Program-made: the position numbers and the translations under genes | From: Promineifilum sp. | GTDB taxonomy: Bacteria > Chloroflexota > Anaerolineae > Promineifilales > Promineifilaceae | Direction of reading: 5' to 3' | Length of the DNA stretch: 64,000 bases | Assembly (NCBI GenBank): GCA_017983515.1 | Contig: JAGOBF010000005.1 | Span: 124,001 to 188,000 of the forward strand | Notes under the pieces: model-generated | Database searches by the model: none | The model's input: only the letters and a program-made list of their open reading frames with translations | What the model was told of the DNA's origin: nothing | Part shown: positions 9,786 through 18,785 of the stretch, piece by piece | How the letters are laid out: every line of letters begins with the position of its first letter | Numbering within the stretch: position 1 is the stretch's first letter

Positions 9786-10613
9786 TCAATGGACGGCGGG
9801 CAGTTGGAACAATCGCTCGGCATTTGTGGTGGTGATGTGAACGATTTCCTCGACCGGGAGGCCACGCAACTCGGCCAGGCGCTCGGCCACAAGACGCACG
9901 TAGGCCGGCTCGTTTCGCTTGCCGCGATACGGTTGAGGCGTTAAATAGGGGGCATCCGTCTCAATCAATAGACGCTCCAATGGCGCGCGCGTCGCCACGG
10001 CGCGCATTTCGTCCGCTTTCTTGTACGTGAGCGGCCCGGTAAATCCCAGATAAAAGCCCATCGCAAGCGCCGCTTCGGCCATAGCCCAGTCGCCGGAGAA
10101 GGAATGGAGCACTCCCGGACGCTCATCTCCGCGAAGCGGTGAAGCGGCCAATTGGGCGAGGGTGTCCTCGTTGGCCTCGCGATTGTGGATGATGACGGGC
10201 AGACTCAACTCATGGGCCAGCTCCAGTTGTCGCGCCAGCGCGTGATGCTGGATCTTCGGCGGAGTCTTGTCCCAATAATAATCGAGGCCAATTTCGCCGA
10301 TGGCGACGACTTCCGGGCGCGCGGCCAGCCGCCGCAATTCATCGATCCAGTCATCTTGCCAGCCGGCGGCCGAATTGGGATGTACCCCAACAGCTGCATA
10401 GACGCCTTCAATTCTGGCCGCCAGCTCCAGTACCGCCCCGGTATTGCCGAGATCGATGGCCGGGACAATAATCCGGCCGACGCCGGCCGCGCCGGCCCGG
10501 GCCACTACTTCATCCCGATCCGCGGCAAAGGAATTGACGTCCAGATGGCAGTGGGTATCGACCAAACCGGCCGCTGACCGAACCATGCCGGCGGCAAACG
10601 AATCGTCGCCCAT
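9786..10613 (-). CDS. tatD: TatD-family metal-dependent hydrolase (DNase)
   Basis: 275 residues with an amidohydrolase-like TIM barrel. Metal ligands are visible: DTHCHLD near the N-terminus, a Glu in GEIGLDYY, His in VIIHNREA, His in GVLHSFSGD and Asp in ETDAPYLTP. TatD proteins are 3'-5' exonucleases acting on DNA or RNA ends. The start overlaps the stop of the thioesterase gene by one base (TAATG), so coupling is likely. Its position next to glycosyltransferases probably reflects operon sharing rather than a glycan role. ATG at 10613 fits; an internal ATG ten codons in (MVRSAAG) is an alternative. Confidence 0.92.
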   Translation of the reverse strand: MGDDSFAAGMVRSAAGLVDTHCHLDVNSFAADRDEVVARAGAAGVGRIIVPAIDLGNTGAVLELAARIEGVYAAVGVHPNSAAGWQDDWIDELRRLAARPEVVAIGEIGLDYYWDKTPPKIQHHALARQLELAHELSLPVIIHNREANEDTLAQLAASPLRGDERPGVLHSFSGDWAMAEAALAMGFYLGFTGPLTYKKADEMRAVATRAPLERLLIETDAPYLTPQPYRGKRNEPAYVRLVAERLAELRGLPVEEIVHITTTNAERLFQLPAVH

Positions 10614-11110
10614 TATGATGGGTCGCCTGTCGCGCCGCCCATGATGCGGGCCATAAACTCGTCGGGGACCTGCACGGTGACGATTTCGCCATGCGCACAG
10701 ACCTCATCGTGGGCCAGCAAGTCGATGCTGACGATGACTTTACGTCCCTTGATCTCCTTGACCCGGGCGCGCAATTCCAGCGGCCGGTCGATGGGCGTGG
10801 GCTTCAGGTAATCAACGTGGAGCGAAGCGGTCAGAAAGCGCAGGGGCGGCTCAGTGTCCATCGCTCGGCCCTGGGCGCGGTACATCGCCGCGGCGGCCGT
10901 GCCGGTGCCATGACAGTCGATCAGCGAGGCAATTAGCCCACCATAGACGAAGCCGGGCACGGCCATATGATAGGGTCGGGGCTGGTAAACGCAAACGGCT
11001 TCGTCGCCGTCCCAATAGCTCTTGATCTGCAAGCCGTGTTCGTTGAGACGGCCGCAACCGTAACAATAGCTGACTTCATCGGGGTAGTAATCTTGGAACG
11101 CTTTCATCAT
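10613..11110 (-). CDS. PaaI-type hotdog thioesterase
   Basis: 165 residues from the ATG at 11110; the frame stays open to a TTG at 11137. One hotdog domain is visible: HMAVPGFVYGGLIASLID followed by CHGTGTAAAAM, matching the acyl-CoA thioesterase group with the HGG-like motif replaced by VYGG. An N-terminal CYGCGRLNEHGLQI contains the CxxC and LN pattern seen in this family. It probably hydrolyses acyl-CoA esters in the cytoplasm; the substrate is unknown. TAATG coupling links it to tatD. Confidence 0.8.
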   Translation of the reverse strand: MMKAFQDYYPDEVSYCYGCGRLNEHGLQIKSYWDGDEAVCVYQPRPYHMAVPGFVYGGLIASLIDCHGTGTAAAAMYRAQGRAMDTEPPLRFLTASLHVDYLKPTPIDRPLELRARVKEIKGRKVIVSIDLLAHDEVCAHGEIVTVQVPDEFMARIMGGATGDPS

Positions 11111-11138
11111 GTTGGGTAGGCCTGCGGCGGCATTCAAT

Positions 11139-11218
11139 AGGTCAGTGGTCCGTATCCGCTATCAAGTCTTCAGTACGATTATTAGTCTACTGAAAACTGA
11201 GCACTGATTACTGACCTC
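11139..11218. repeat. Nested inverted repeat with 7-bp tandem units
   Basis: AGGTCAGT at the left end is complementary to ACTGACCT at the right, and inside it TTCAGTA pairs with TACTGAA. The right arm consists of four 7-bp units at 11189-11216: ACTGAAA, ACTGAGC, ACTGATT, ACTGACC. It fills most of the gap between the thioesterase and the phosphohexomutase. Confidence 0.6.
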
Positions 11219-11229
11219 ATAAACACCGA

Positions 11230-12651
11230 TCACACCTTCAAGCCGGCAATACGCAATCCGTCTTGAAGGATATCTTGCACTTTGTCTTCATGGGTCGTCT
11301 CAGTATAGACGCGAATGATCGGCTCTGTGCCGCTGAAGCGGATCAGCAACCAGCCGCCATCTTCCATGAAGAACTGGAAACCATCAAGCGTCGAGATATC
11401 GGTGACCTTCAGGCCGCCAATCGTCTCCGGCCGCGCGGCCAGCACGCGAGCACGCACTTCGTCGCGGCGCGACGTCTCGAAGGCCGTGTCGATGCGGTCA
11501 TAATAGTGCGGCCCAACCTTTTCGAACAACCAGTCGAGTAATTGTGATGGCTTCTTGCCCGTCTTGACCATCAGGTCGAGCAAGTAGAGGCCGCCCAGAA
11601 TGCCGTCCCGATCCGGTGCGTGACCGCGAAAGGCATAGCCACCGCTTTCCTCGCCGCCGATCATTGCGCTAACTTCGGTCATTTTCGGCGCAATATACTT
11701 GAAGCCGACGCCGGTCTCGTAGACGGGAACATGATAAATCTCGCCCAGTTTGTTGAGCATCTTGGTGGTGGAAATCGTCTTGACGATGGGGCCACGCTCG
11801 CCGCGAATCTCCAGGAAGTAGTAGCCCAGCAAGCCGAATACACGTAGTTGATCGATAAATTGGCCATTCTCGTCGCCCAGGCCCACGCGGTCGGCGTCGC
11901 CGTCGGTAATGATCGCCACGTCGGCGTCGAGCAGCCGGACGTAGCTCAAGCCGTCATCGACGTTGGGCGGAATCGGTTCGGGGCGGGCCATCTTGGGAAA
12001 GATCGGATTGCGCTCATTGTGCACTTCGTGGACGCGCGTGGCCCCCCCCGACAGCAGCCGGGGAAACCAGCCCGCGCCGTTACCCCACATGCAATCGACC
12101 AGCACATGGAAGCCCGCCGCCTTGATCGGCCCCATATCCACCAGGCGGTGCAACAACGCGATGTAGTCCGGGGCCGGATCGAACTTCACGACCAGACCGT
12201 CGCTCATCGCGTCATCGAGCTTCATGCGTTTGACCCCTTCGATCTCGGGAATGGCCCCCTCGATGCGCTTCAGGTCGCCAGGCGGGATCGCCCCGCCGGT
12301 CGCATCGCGGACCTTGAAGCCGCAGTCCTGGGGCGGGTTGTGGCTGGCGGTAATGTTGATCGCTCCGGCCGCGTTTCGGGCGGGCACGGAGTAGGAGATG
12401 GCCGGGGTAGGCGTGTTGCTCTGGGTCAGCCAGACCTTGATGCCGTTGGCGGCCAACACTTCGGCCGACGCGGCGGCAAAATACTCGGCCTCGAAGCGCT
12501 GATCGTAGCCGATCACTGCCCCCTTCTCGGCCAGACCCTCCTCATGTAAAAAGGTCGCGAAACCCTGCGCGCAGCGGCGCACGTTGTCAAAGGTGTAGTC
12601 CTCGGCGATACGGCCGCGCCAGCCATCAGTTCCGAATATAATTTTAGTCAT
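11230..12651 (-). CDS. Phosphoglucomutase/phosphomannomutase family protein
   Basis: 473 residues of the alpha-D-phosphohexomutase superfamily. It interconverts hexose-1-P and hexose-6-P and would feed sugar-nucleotide synthesis for the surrounding glycan genes. The phosphoserine loop is TASHNPPQ with Ser103, the metal loop is TDGDADRVG, the sugar-binding loop is [10 protein letters not shown], and the C-terminal phosphate loop is [13 protein letters not shown] chose ATG at 12651 because AGGAGG sits 4 nt upstream; a longer frame reaches 12687 but adds nothing family-like. Glucose versus mannose specificity is not decidable here; gmd next door makes a mannose-1-P role attractive. Confidence 0.9.
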   Translation of the reverse strand: MTKIIFGTDGWRGRIAEDYTFDNVRRCAQGFATFLHEEGLAEKGAVIGYDQRFEAEYFAAASAEVLAANGIKVWLTQSNTPTPAISYSVPARNAAGAINITASHNPPQDCGFKVRDATGGAIPPGDLKRIEGAIPEIEGVKRMKLDDAMSDGLVVKFDPAPDYIALLHRLVDMGPIKAAGFHVLVDCMWGNGAGWFPRLLSGGATRVHEVHNERNPIFPKMARPEPIPPNVDDGLSYVRLLDADVAIITDGDADRVGLGDENGQFIDQLRVFGLLGYYFLEIRGERGPIVKTISTTKMLNKLGEIYHVPVYETGVGFKYIAPKMTEVSAMIGGEESGGYAFRGHAPDRDGILGGLYLLDLMVKTGKKPSQLLDWLFEKVGPHYYDRIDTAFETSRRDEVRARVLAARPETIGGLKVTDISTLDGFQFFMEDGGWLLIRFSGTEPIIRVYTETTHEDKVQDILQDGLRIAGLKV

Positions 12652-12778
12652 GAGCCTCCTTTCTAGAGCATCCACAGATCTTATCATTGCACCGATTTTC
12701 AGAGGTGTAACGGCGCAAAGGGATCCTCAGTAAATGGTTCCGACATTCGTCAGAAAACAGCCGGCAGACCTCGCCCGG

Positions 12779-13780
<1,002 letters not shown>

Positions 13781-13797
13781 TCATTGCCGGCCTGATT

Positions 13798-13826
13798 AGT
13801 ATAACCCAACCGGCTAAGAGGGTAAA
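13798..13826 (-). promoter_or_regulatory. Probable gmd promoter
   Basis: Minus-strand TTTACC (13826-13821), a 17-bp spacer and TATACT (13803-13798), about 44 nt before the gmd ATG. A GAGAGA stretch precedes the ATG as a weak ribosome site. Confidence 0.5.
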
Positions 13827-13898
13827 TCTTGTACCCATGACTATGCGTACCAACAGGTGGGTGCGTTTATCAATCAAGGGCATCTCGTAGTCCGTCCG

Positions 13899-14663
13899 TC
13901 AGTTATGGCGCAGACCGTAGACGATATGGGAATGACGGCGGCGAATAGTCAACGGCAGGAATTGCTCCATATGCGCGTAGCGCTCCAAACCCCACATGAC
14001 AAAAGCCTCGAACCGGCCGCTCGTCGCCTCTTCGCGTTGCTCGGCCGAGCGGGTGATGCCGGGTGGAAACGGGGGCATATCGATGTAGTCGACAGCCGCA
14101 CGACCGCCGACCACTAGTTGCCTCATCTCGTCCCAACTGAGGCCGCCCAGCCCACTGCGAGAGTTGTGGGCTCCGTTGTCGGCATTAGGACAAAATAGTG
14201 CCAGCGAGCCACACAATTGGCGCAATCGTGCGACGTACGATTCTCTGCCCTCTGCGGACAGACGCTGCAAGACCTCCGACGATAGAGCCAAGTCAAAGCT
14301 ACCACTGACCGACGCCAACGTATCCAGATCAGCCAGCAGTGTGGCCGCCGGAGGACGGATGGTTGGTGCGCCGGCCATTTTCTCAAGAGTCGCCAGACTC
14401 GTTCCTAGGCGCTCAAGCGCCTGCGGACGGTCATCCACGACGGTGACTGTCGCACCCCATTCGGTCGCCAGGAGCATGAAATCAAGACTGGCCCCATACT
14501 TTTGCGGCAAGCCGGCAATCAGCATGGTTTTTGGTGGGTCTGAGGAAGATAGGAAAGAGCTTAATACACGTCGCTTGACATAATATTCATAAGCCGTGCC
14601 CATTCCTTCGCCTTCAGCGAGGGCCGGCGGATACAGATCTCTTACGGATAAGGATGTCTGCAT
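13899..14663 (-). CDS. SAM-dependent methyltransferase-like protein
   Basis: 254 residues. A Rossmann-type layout is seen: TMLIAGLPQKYGASLDFML in the place of motif I, VTVVDDRPQAL as motif II and FDLALSSEVLQRL where the motif post-I acidic region falls. Motif I is divergent (AGLPQKYG rather than GxGxG), so SAM binding is plausible but not certain. It starts 4 bp after the stop of the small Cys-containing gene upstream, so the two form a pair. Role in the glycan cluster is unknown. Confidence 0.6.
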   Translation of the reverse strand: MQTSLSVRDLYPPALAEGEGMGTAYEYYVKRRVLSSFLSSSDPPKTMLIAGLPQKYGASLDFMLLATEWGATVTVVDDRPQALERLGTSLATLEKMAGAPTIRPPAATLLADLDTLASVSGSFDLALSSEVLQRLSAEGRESYVARLRQLCGSLALFCPNADNGAHNSRSGLGGLSWDEMRQLVVGGRAAVDYIDMPPFPPGITRSAEQREEATSGRFEAFVMWGLERYAHMEQFLPLTIRRRHSHIVYGLRHN

Positions 14664-14667
14664 CAGC

Positions 14668-14955
14668 TTATTCTTCGCGCGGCTCGTAGGTCATGACGGG
14701 GCGGTAGACACAGCGGCAGCTCATGCCTTTGCTACATTCCGGCAGCGGCAAAAGAGGCGCGTCATCGGGCAAATATTCGGCATCGGGATCCAGCGACTGG
14801 CTGGCCAAACACCCCTCTCCGTCTACCTCTATACGAACCCCGCGAATAGACCCCTTAGCCTTCATACCCAAGCGATAGGCGGCCAAAGTTTTCTCGGCAT
14901 AATCCGGCCGCTTGGCCATATCCTGATGAAAATCGTTCAACCAATTAAAAGACAT
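14668..14955 (-). CDS. Small hypothetical protein with C-terminal Cys cluster
   Basis: 95 residues and not recognised. The N-terminal half (WLNDFHQDMAKRPDYAEKTL) looks helical; the middle (RIEVDGEGCLASQSLDPDAE) looks like strand plus turn; the end PECSKGMSCRCVYRPVM carries three closely spaced Cys that could bind metal. Good spacing to the methyltransferase-like gene (4 bp) and a GAGAG stretch before the ATG support it being real. No function is proposed. Confidence 0.6.
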   Translation of the reverse strand: MSFNWLNDFHQDMAKRPDYAEKTLAAYRLGMKAKGSIRGVRIEVDGEGCLASQSLDPDAEYLPDDAPLLPLPECSKGMSCRCVYRPVMTYEPREE

Positions 14956-15065
14956 AGGCTCTCTTCCTGCGCAATGTAGCGTAAATTTCTTGGCTAGCGC
15001 GCCGAATACCGGCAGGCATATACGTTAAGAAACTTTTGTCTCGGCACTTAACGCTGGTGGGTCAA

Positions 15066-15503
15066 TCAAACGTCGCACCAATCGCGAACGGCCGCCAACC
15101 TTTTCGGCCCGATCCCCTTTACGAGCAACATATCATCTATAGTCGCCAACGGCCGCGCGGCGATGATCGATGCAGCCAAGGCCGGACCAATTCCGGGCAG
15201 ATTCTGAAGCTCCGCCAATGACGCCGTATTGAGGTTGATCGGCCGAATCGTCGGCGTTGACCGGCGGCCGAACACCCGGCGAAAAGGCTCCGGCCGCTCC
15301 TGCTTCAACTTGGCTATCAGGGACGGTATCAAGTCGCGCCGCTGGCAGTAGTCGACCACCAGCATGGCCTTGCGGCCGACAGTCATATCGCCCGCAAAGT
15401 TCTGATACACCTCATAGAAGTGATCGAAGCAAAACTGCGTCAATTCCTCGTCGTTGTAATGGGCAACCAAAAATTGGCGGATGGTAGCGAGCGAAGACGT
15501 CAT
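15066..15503 (-). CDS. Effector-associated-domain plus helix-hairpin-helix protein
   Basis: 145 residues in two parts. Residues about 5-75 (IRQFLVAHYNDEELTQFCFD to LIPSLIAKLKQERP) match the pattern of the effector-associated domains (EAD, all-helical death-like adaptors) that link ATPases or caspase-like proteins to effectors in bacterial conflict systems. Residues about 85-145 are a ComEA-type double HhH: NLNTASLAELQNLPGIGPAL and LLVKGIGPKRLAAVRDW, which binds DNA non-specifically. EAD assignment rests on pattern recall. The gene stands alone, with 62 bp to the radical SAM gene upstream and 110 bp to the next gene. It may be a DNA-sensing adaptor; that is inference. Confidence 0.7.
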   Translation of the reverse strand: MTSSLATIRQFLVAHYNDEELTQFCFDHFYEVYQNFAGDMTVGRKAMLVVDYCQRRDLIPSLIAKLKQERPEPFRRVFGRRSTPTIRPINLNTASLAELQNLPGIGPALAASIIAARPLATIDDMLLVKGIGPKRLAAVRDWCDV

Positions 15504-15565
15504 GGTCGAGAGATTAGGGCTAGTGTCGGGACATGAAGCATACTTTTATCGGCACCGTTCGTTTG

Positions 15566-16687
15566 TCAACGAGTGGGCGCTGGCTCATTCACAGAGATGC
15601 TGTCCGGCGAAATAACCTTGAGCCCGACCCGCGCCAGCGTCGGCGGATCGATCAGCATGTTGGTGTAGGAGGCATTCGCCAGGGGGCAATAGCACTCCTT
15701 GGCCGCGATGCTGCGCCGCACCTCCCTGATCTTGTCGCCAAACCAGATCTCCTTGAAATCATAGTTGTAATCTCGCAGATTGCCCAGATCGTCGGCCCGC
15801 ACACAGCAGGGCCAAATCGTGCCGTCAGCATAAATCTGGGCGCTGGCCCAACCTGCATAGCAATCGATGACCTGCGTCTCCTCTTCCAGTATGCGCTTGA
15901 CCAGCTTGTAGTACTCCACCCGAAAGGCCTCAGTGATGCGCGACACGCCTTTGTAACGCTTGCCCTCGACGTAAGCAATGAGGCGGTCAATGGCCGCGTT
16001 ATACTGCTCCGGGCTAGGGGTGATGGGCAGGCCAACGGTATCCAGTTCCACCCGCGGCTCGGCGATCTCGGTGATGAACTGATCGGCGCCGGACTGCTCG
16101 GCATAGGCGATCAATTCGTCGAGGTGGCCGACGCTGAAAACGGATACGACCGAGTGAATGCCGATATTCAGATTGGGCAGACTGTCCCGCAACGCCAGTA
16201 ACTGCCGCAAGCGCTCCTCAAATTTGATGAAATTGCCGGGAACGCCGCGGATCAAGTCGTGCTTCTCGCCCACCCCATCCAGCGACAGATTAATGATGAG
16301 TTGGCTGTCGGGGCAAGAGCGGGCGATACGCTCCACCTTGTCAGGAATCGTGCCCAGGAGGCTGTTGGTCGGGATGTTAATGATGCCCGGCCGGCAATGT
16401 TTGTAGGCCAACTGAGCCAGTTCAACGATATGGGGGAACATGAACGGCTCGCCGCCGCTGATTGTGAACCAGTAGGGCGCATTTCCCAGGGATGCCAGCG
16501 ACTTGTCCCATTCGTCGAGTGTCAACTCGTTTTCGCGCTTCATCCAGATGTTGCACGTCAGACAGCGCGAATTGCAGCGGGGCGAAGGGGATAGTGTAAT
16601 ATTGAGCGGAAGCAGCTTGGGCCAACCAAGACGGCGGTAGGCCTGAAATAGCGGTACGCGGGCCAATACGCCCAGCATTGAATTCAA
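15566..16687 (-). CDS. Radical SAM protein with SPASM-like C-terminus
   Basis: 373 residues. The [4Fe-4S]/SAM motif is C38-x3-C42-x2-C45 (CNSRCLTC), and the SAM-binding block FTISGGEPFMFP follows. The C-terminal region has Cys residues in CYAGWASAQIYADGTIWPCC and later ECYCPLAN, consistent with an auxiliary cluster of the SPASM or twitch type. Such proteins modify peptides or sugars by radical chemistry; the substrate cannot be told. ATGA coupling to the GT2 gene upstream and location inside a glycan cluster suggest a sugar or lipid-linked substrate, but that is inference. Confidence 0.85.
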   Translation of the reverse strand: MNSMLGVLARVPLFQAYRRLGWPKLLPLNITLSPSPRCNSRCLTCNIWMKRENELTLDEWDKSLASLGNAPYWFTISGGEPFMFPHIVELAQLAYKHCRPGIINIPTNSLLGTIPDKVERIARSCPDSQLIINLSLDGVGEKHDLIRGVPGNFIKFEERLRQLLALRDSLPNLNIGIHSVVSVFSVGHLDELIAYAEQSGADQFITEIAEPRVELDTVGLPITPSPEQYNAAIDRLIAYVEGKRYKGVSRITEAFRVEYYKLVKRILEEETQVIDCYAGWASAQIYADGTIWPCCVRADDLGNLRDYNYDFKEIWFGDKIREVRRSIAAKECYCPLANASYTNMLIDPPTLARVGLKVISPDSISVNEPAPTR

Positions 16688-17574
16688 AGTGACTCTAACT
16701 CCTTGGTCGTCTCAGCGATTTCCCAGATGGTATGGCTGCGGTGAGCCTTGTAATCCTGTCGTCCCAGATAGCGGCCGTAGACCTCCAGCGCCACCACTCG
16801 GGCCGTCCACCAAAGCTGTTTCGGCCGCCAGTCCATGTTGCGCAGCAGCAAGCCGGCGATCTTCGTCCCGCTCATCGTGCTGACGGCATAGCCCAGCTGA
16901 TTTTTCATCTCCAGATGACCGGCATAGATACGCCGCCTTTGTCGCAGGAAATCTTCGACGGTCTCAGGCCCCTTGTTAAAGACTACAGCGTCCGGCACAT
17001 AACGAACCGCATACCCCTGGCCGCGAACCAGCGGCTCGACACTGGCCTCATCGACGGCCGTGTGCGGGGGAATGCGCTCGAATACCTTGCGGAAAGCGAT
17101 CATTTCCCCGGCCTTGAAGCCGCGCAAATTCATCTCGTGATGCAGATTCCAAAGCAAATGTGCGGCAAAGCCCATAAATGTCGCCGGATCGTTGACCGGA
17201 ATGGGGCGAGAAGCAGTCATGCCAATCTCTGGGTCGGCAAAAGGTCGTAGCAACCGCTCAATGGCTTCCTCGGCCGGCAGCAAGTCGGCGCTGCTGAGCA
17301 CCAAGACCTCACATCGCGCCTCATTAATGAAGACATTCATCGCCGAGGCTTTGCCCTGGCGAGTCGGCTGGCTGAGAAGGCGAATTCGGCCATCCGAAAT
17401 CGCGGCTTCACGCACGATATCTTCCGTGCCGTCGGTGCACCCGCTGGCGATGACGAGAATTTCGGCGATCTCCACTCGCTGGAAGCTGGACGCGCGAACA
17501 CGGGCCAACAGGCGGCCGATGTTGGCTTCTTCATTGTGGGCCATGATACCCAGAGAGCAGCGAATAGTTTCCAT
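16684..17574 (-). CDS. Glycosyltransferase family 2
   Basis: 296 residues with the GT-A opening CSLGIMAHNEEANIGRLL, the donor-site strand EILVIASGCTDGTEDIV and an LVLSSADLLPAE acidic site in the DxD position. The following region (PFADPEIGMTASRPIPV) matches GT2 enzymes that transfer to lipid or sugar acceptors. A weakly hydrophobic segment (TFMGFAAHLLWNLHH) may lie on the membrane. It overlaps the radical SAM gene (ATGA), so the pair is translated together. Confidence 0.83.
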   Translation of the reverse strand: METIRCSLGIMAHNEEANIGRLLARVRASSFQRVEIAEILVIASGCTDGTEDIVREAAISDGRIRLLSQPTRQGKASAMNVFINEARCEVLVLSSADLLPAEEAIERLLRPFADPEIGMTASRPIPVNDPATFMGFAAHLLWNLHHEMNLRGFKAGEMIAFRKVFERIPPHTAVDEASVEPLVRGQGYAVRYVPDAVVFNKGPETVEDFLRQRRRIYAGHLEMKNQLGYAVSTMSGTKIAGLLLRNMDWRPKQLWWTARVVALEVYGRYLGRQDYKAHRSHTIWEIAETTKELESL

Positions 17575-17663
17575 TGTGATTCACTCGGAGACGGCCGAGC
17601 GCCGGATGCCGGTCGAAGTCTAGTCCATCGGAGGCGCAGGCGTCAAGCCGGTTGTGCTAATGC

Positions 17664-18785
17664 TCAGGCGTTGAAAAATTGAGCGATGGCCTCGGCAACA
17701 ATAAGCGGGGCCTCGGGCGACAGGTCGGGATACATGGGCAGGGACAACAACGACCGTGCCGCGTCCTCCGTCACGGGCAAGCTGCCCGGCCGATATCCCA
17801 AACGCGCATAGGCAGGCTGTAGATGGACCGGTGCGGGATAGTGAATGGCCGTGCTGATGCCTCGCTCGCGCAGATGAGCGCGGAGTTCCTCGCGTCGCTC
17901 CGTGCGAATGGCGTAGAGATGGTAGACGGGGCGGTCGCCTGGTCGAACGACGGGCAAGACCAGGGGCAAGCGGGATAATCTCTCGTCATATGTCGCCGCC
18001 AATCGCCGCCGGCTGTCATTCTCCTCGTCCAGATAGCGCAGCCGCACGCGCAGGATAGCCGCCTGCAGTTCGTCGAGACGACTGTTAAATCCGGGCTCAT
18101 CACTGATATAACGCTCACGCCAGCCATACTGGCGCAGTGAAAGCAGGCGCTCGGCCACGTCCGCGCGCGAGGTGGCTATCGCCCCACCGTCGCCCATAGC
18201 GCCTAGATTCTTGGTGGGATAGAAGCTGAACGCGGCAGCATCGCCCAGCGTACCGACCAGGCGACCGGCATAGCGCGCGCCGTGGGCCTGGGCGCAATCC
18301 TCGATGACCACTAGCCCATGCTCCCGCGCGAAGGTCAGGATGGGCGTCATGTCGGCCGGGCATCCGTAGAGGTGGACGGGGATGATGGCCTTTGTACGCC
18401 CGGTGATGGTCTTCTCCAATTCTCGCGGGTCGAGGGTCAGCGTACCCGATTCTACGTCCACCAAACGGGGGCTCGCGCCGGATAACTCGATAGCGGCCAC
18501 CGTCGCCACAGCGGTGTGACTGACGGTGATCACTTCGTCCCCCGGTCCGATGCCACAGGCTCGCAGCGCCAGCAGCACCGCGTCCGTCCCCGAAGCGACG
18601 CCGGCCGTGTGCGACAGGCCGAGATAGCGCGCGAACGCCTCCTCAAAAGCCGCTACTTCGGTGCCCAGAATATACCAGCCACTTTCCAGCACCGCCGCAA
18701 CGACAGGGTCAATCTCCGGCTGCAGGCGACGATAGGCCGCTTTCAGATCGACAAAAGGGATCATTTCGACAGCGGCCGTGGTCAT
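17664..18785 (-). CDS. DegT/DnrJ/EryC1/StrS-family sugar aminotransferase
   Basis: 373 residues. PLP-dependent aminotransferase of nucleotide keto-sugars. The family opening IPFVDLKAAYRRL, the phosphate-binding SGTDAVLLAL, the Asp of VVIEDCAQAHGA and the PLP lysine Lys192 in FSFYPTKNLGAMGDGG are all present. Expected product is an amino-deoxy sugar nucleotide. TAATG coupling to the SDR gene upstream suggests that this SDR or another makes its keto-sugar substrate. Confidence 0.93.
   Translation of the reverse strand: MTTAAVEMIPFVDLKAAYRRLQPEIDPVVAAVLESGWYILGTEVAAFEEAFARYLGLSHTAGVASGTDAVLLALRACGIGPGDEVITVSHTAVATVAAIELSGASPRLVDVESGTLTLDPRELEKTITGRTKAIIPVHLYGCPADMTPILTFAREHGLVVIEDCAQAHGARYAGRLVGTLGDAAAFSFYPTKNLGAMGDGGAIATSRADVAERLLSLRQYGWRERYISDEPGFNSRLDELQAAILRVRLRYLDEENDSRRRLAATYDERLSRLPLVLPVVRPGDRPVYHLYAIRTERREELRAHLRERGISTAIHYPAPVHLQPAYARLGYRPGSLPVTEDAARSLLSLPMYPDLSPEAPLIVAEAIAQFFNA

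Noticed and set aside
15023-15053. CGTTAAG/CTTAACG inverted repeat below the EAD-HhH gene
   Set aside because: 7-bp stem with a 17-nt loop and no T-run; too weak to name.
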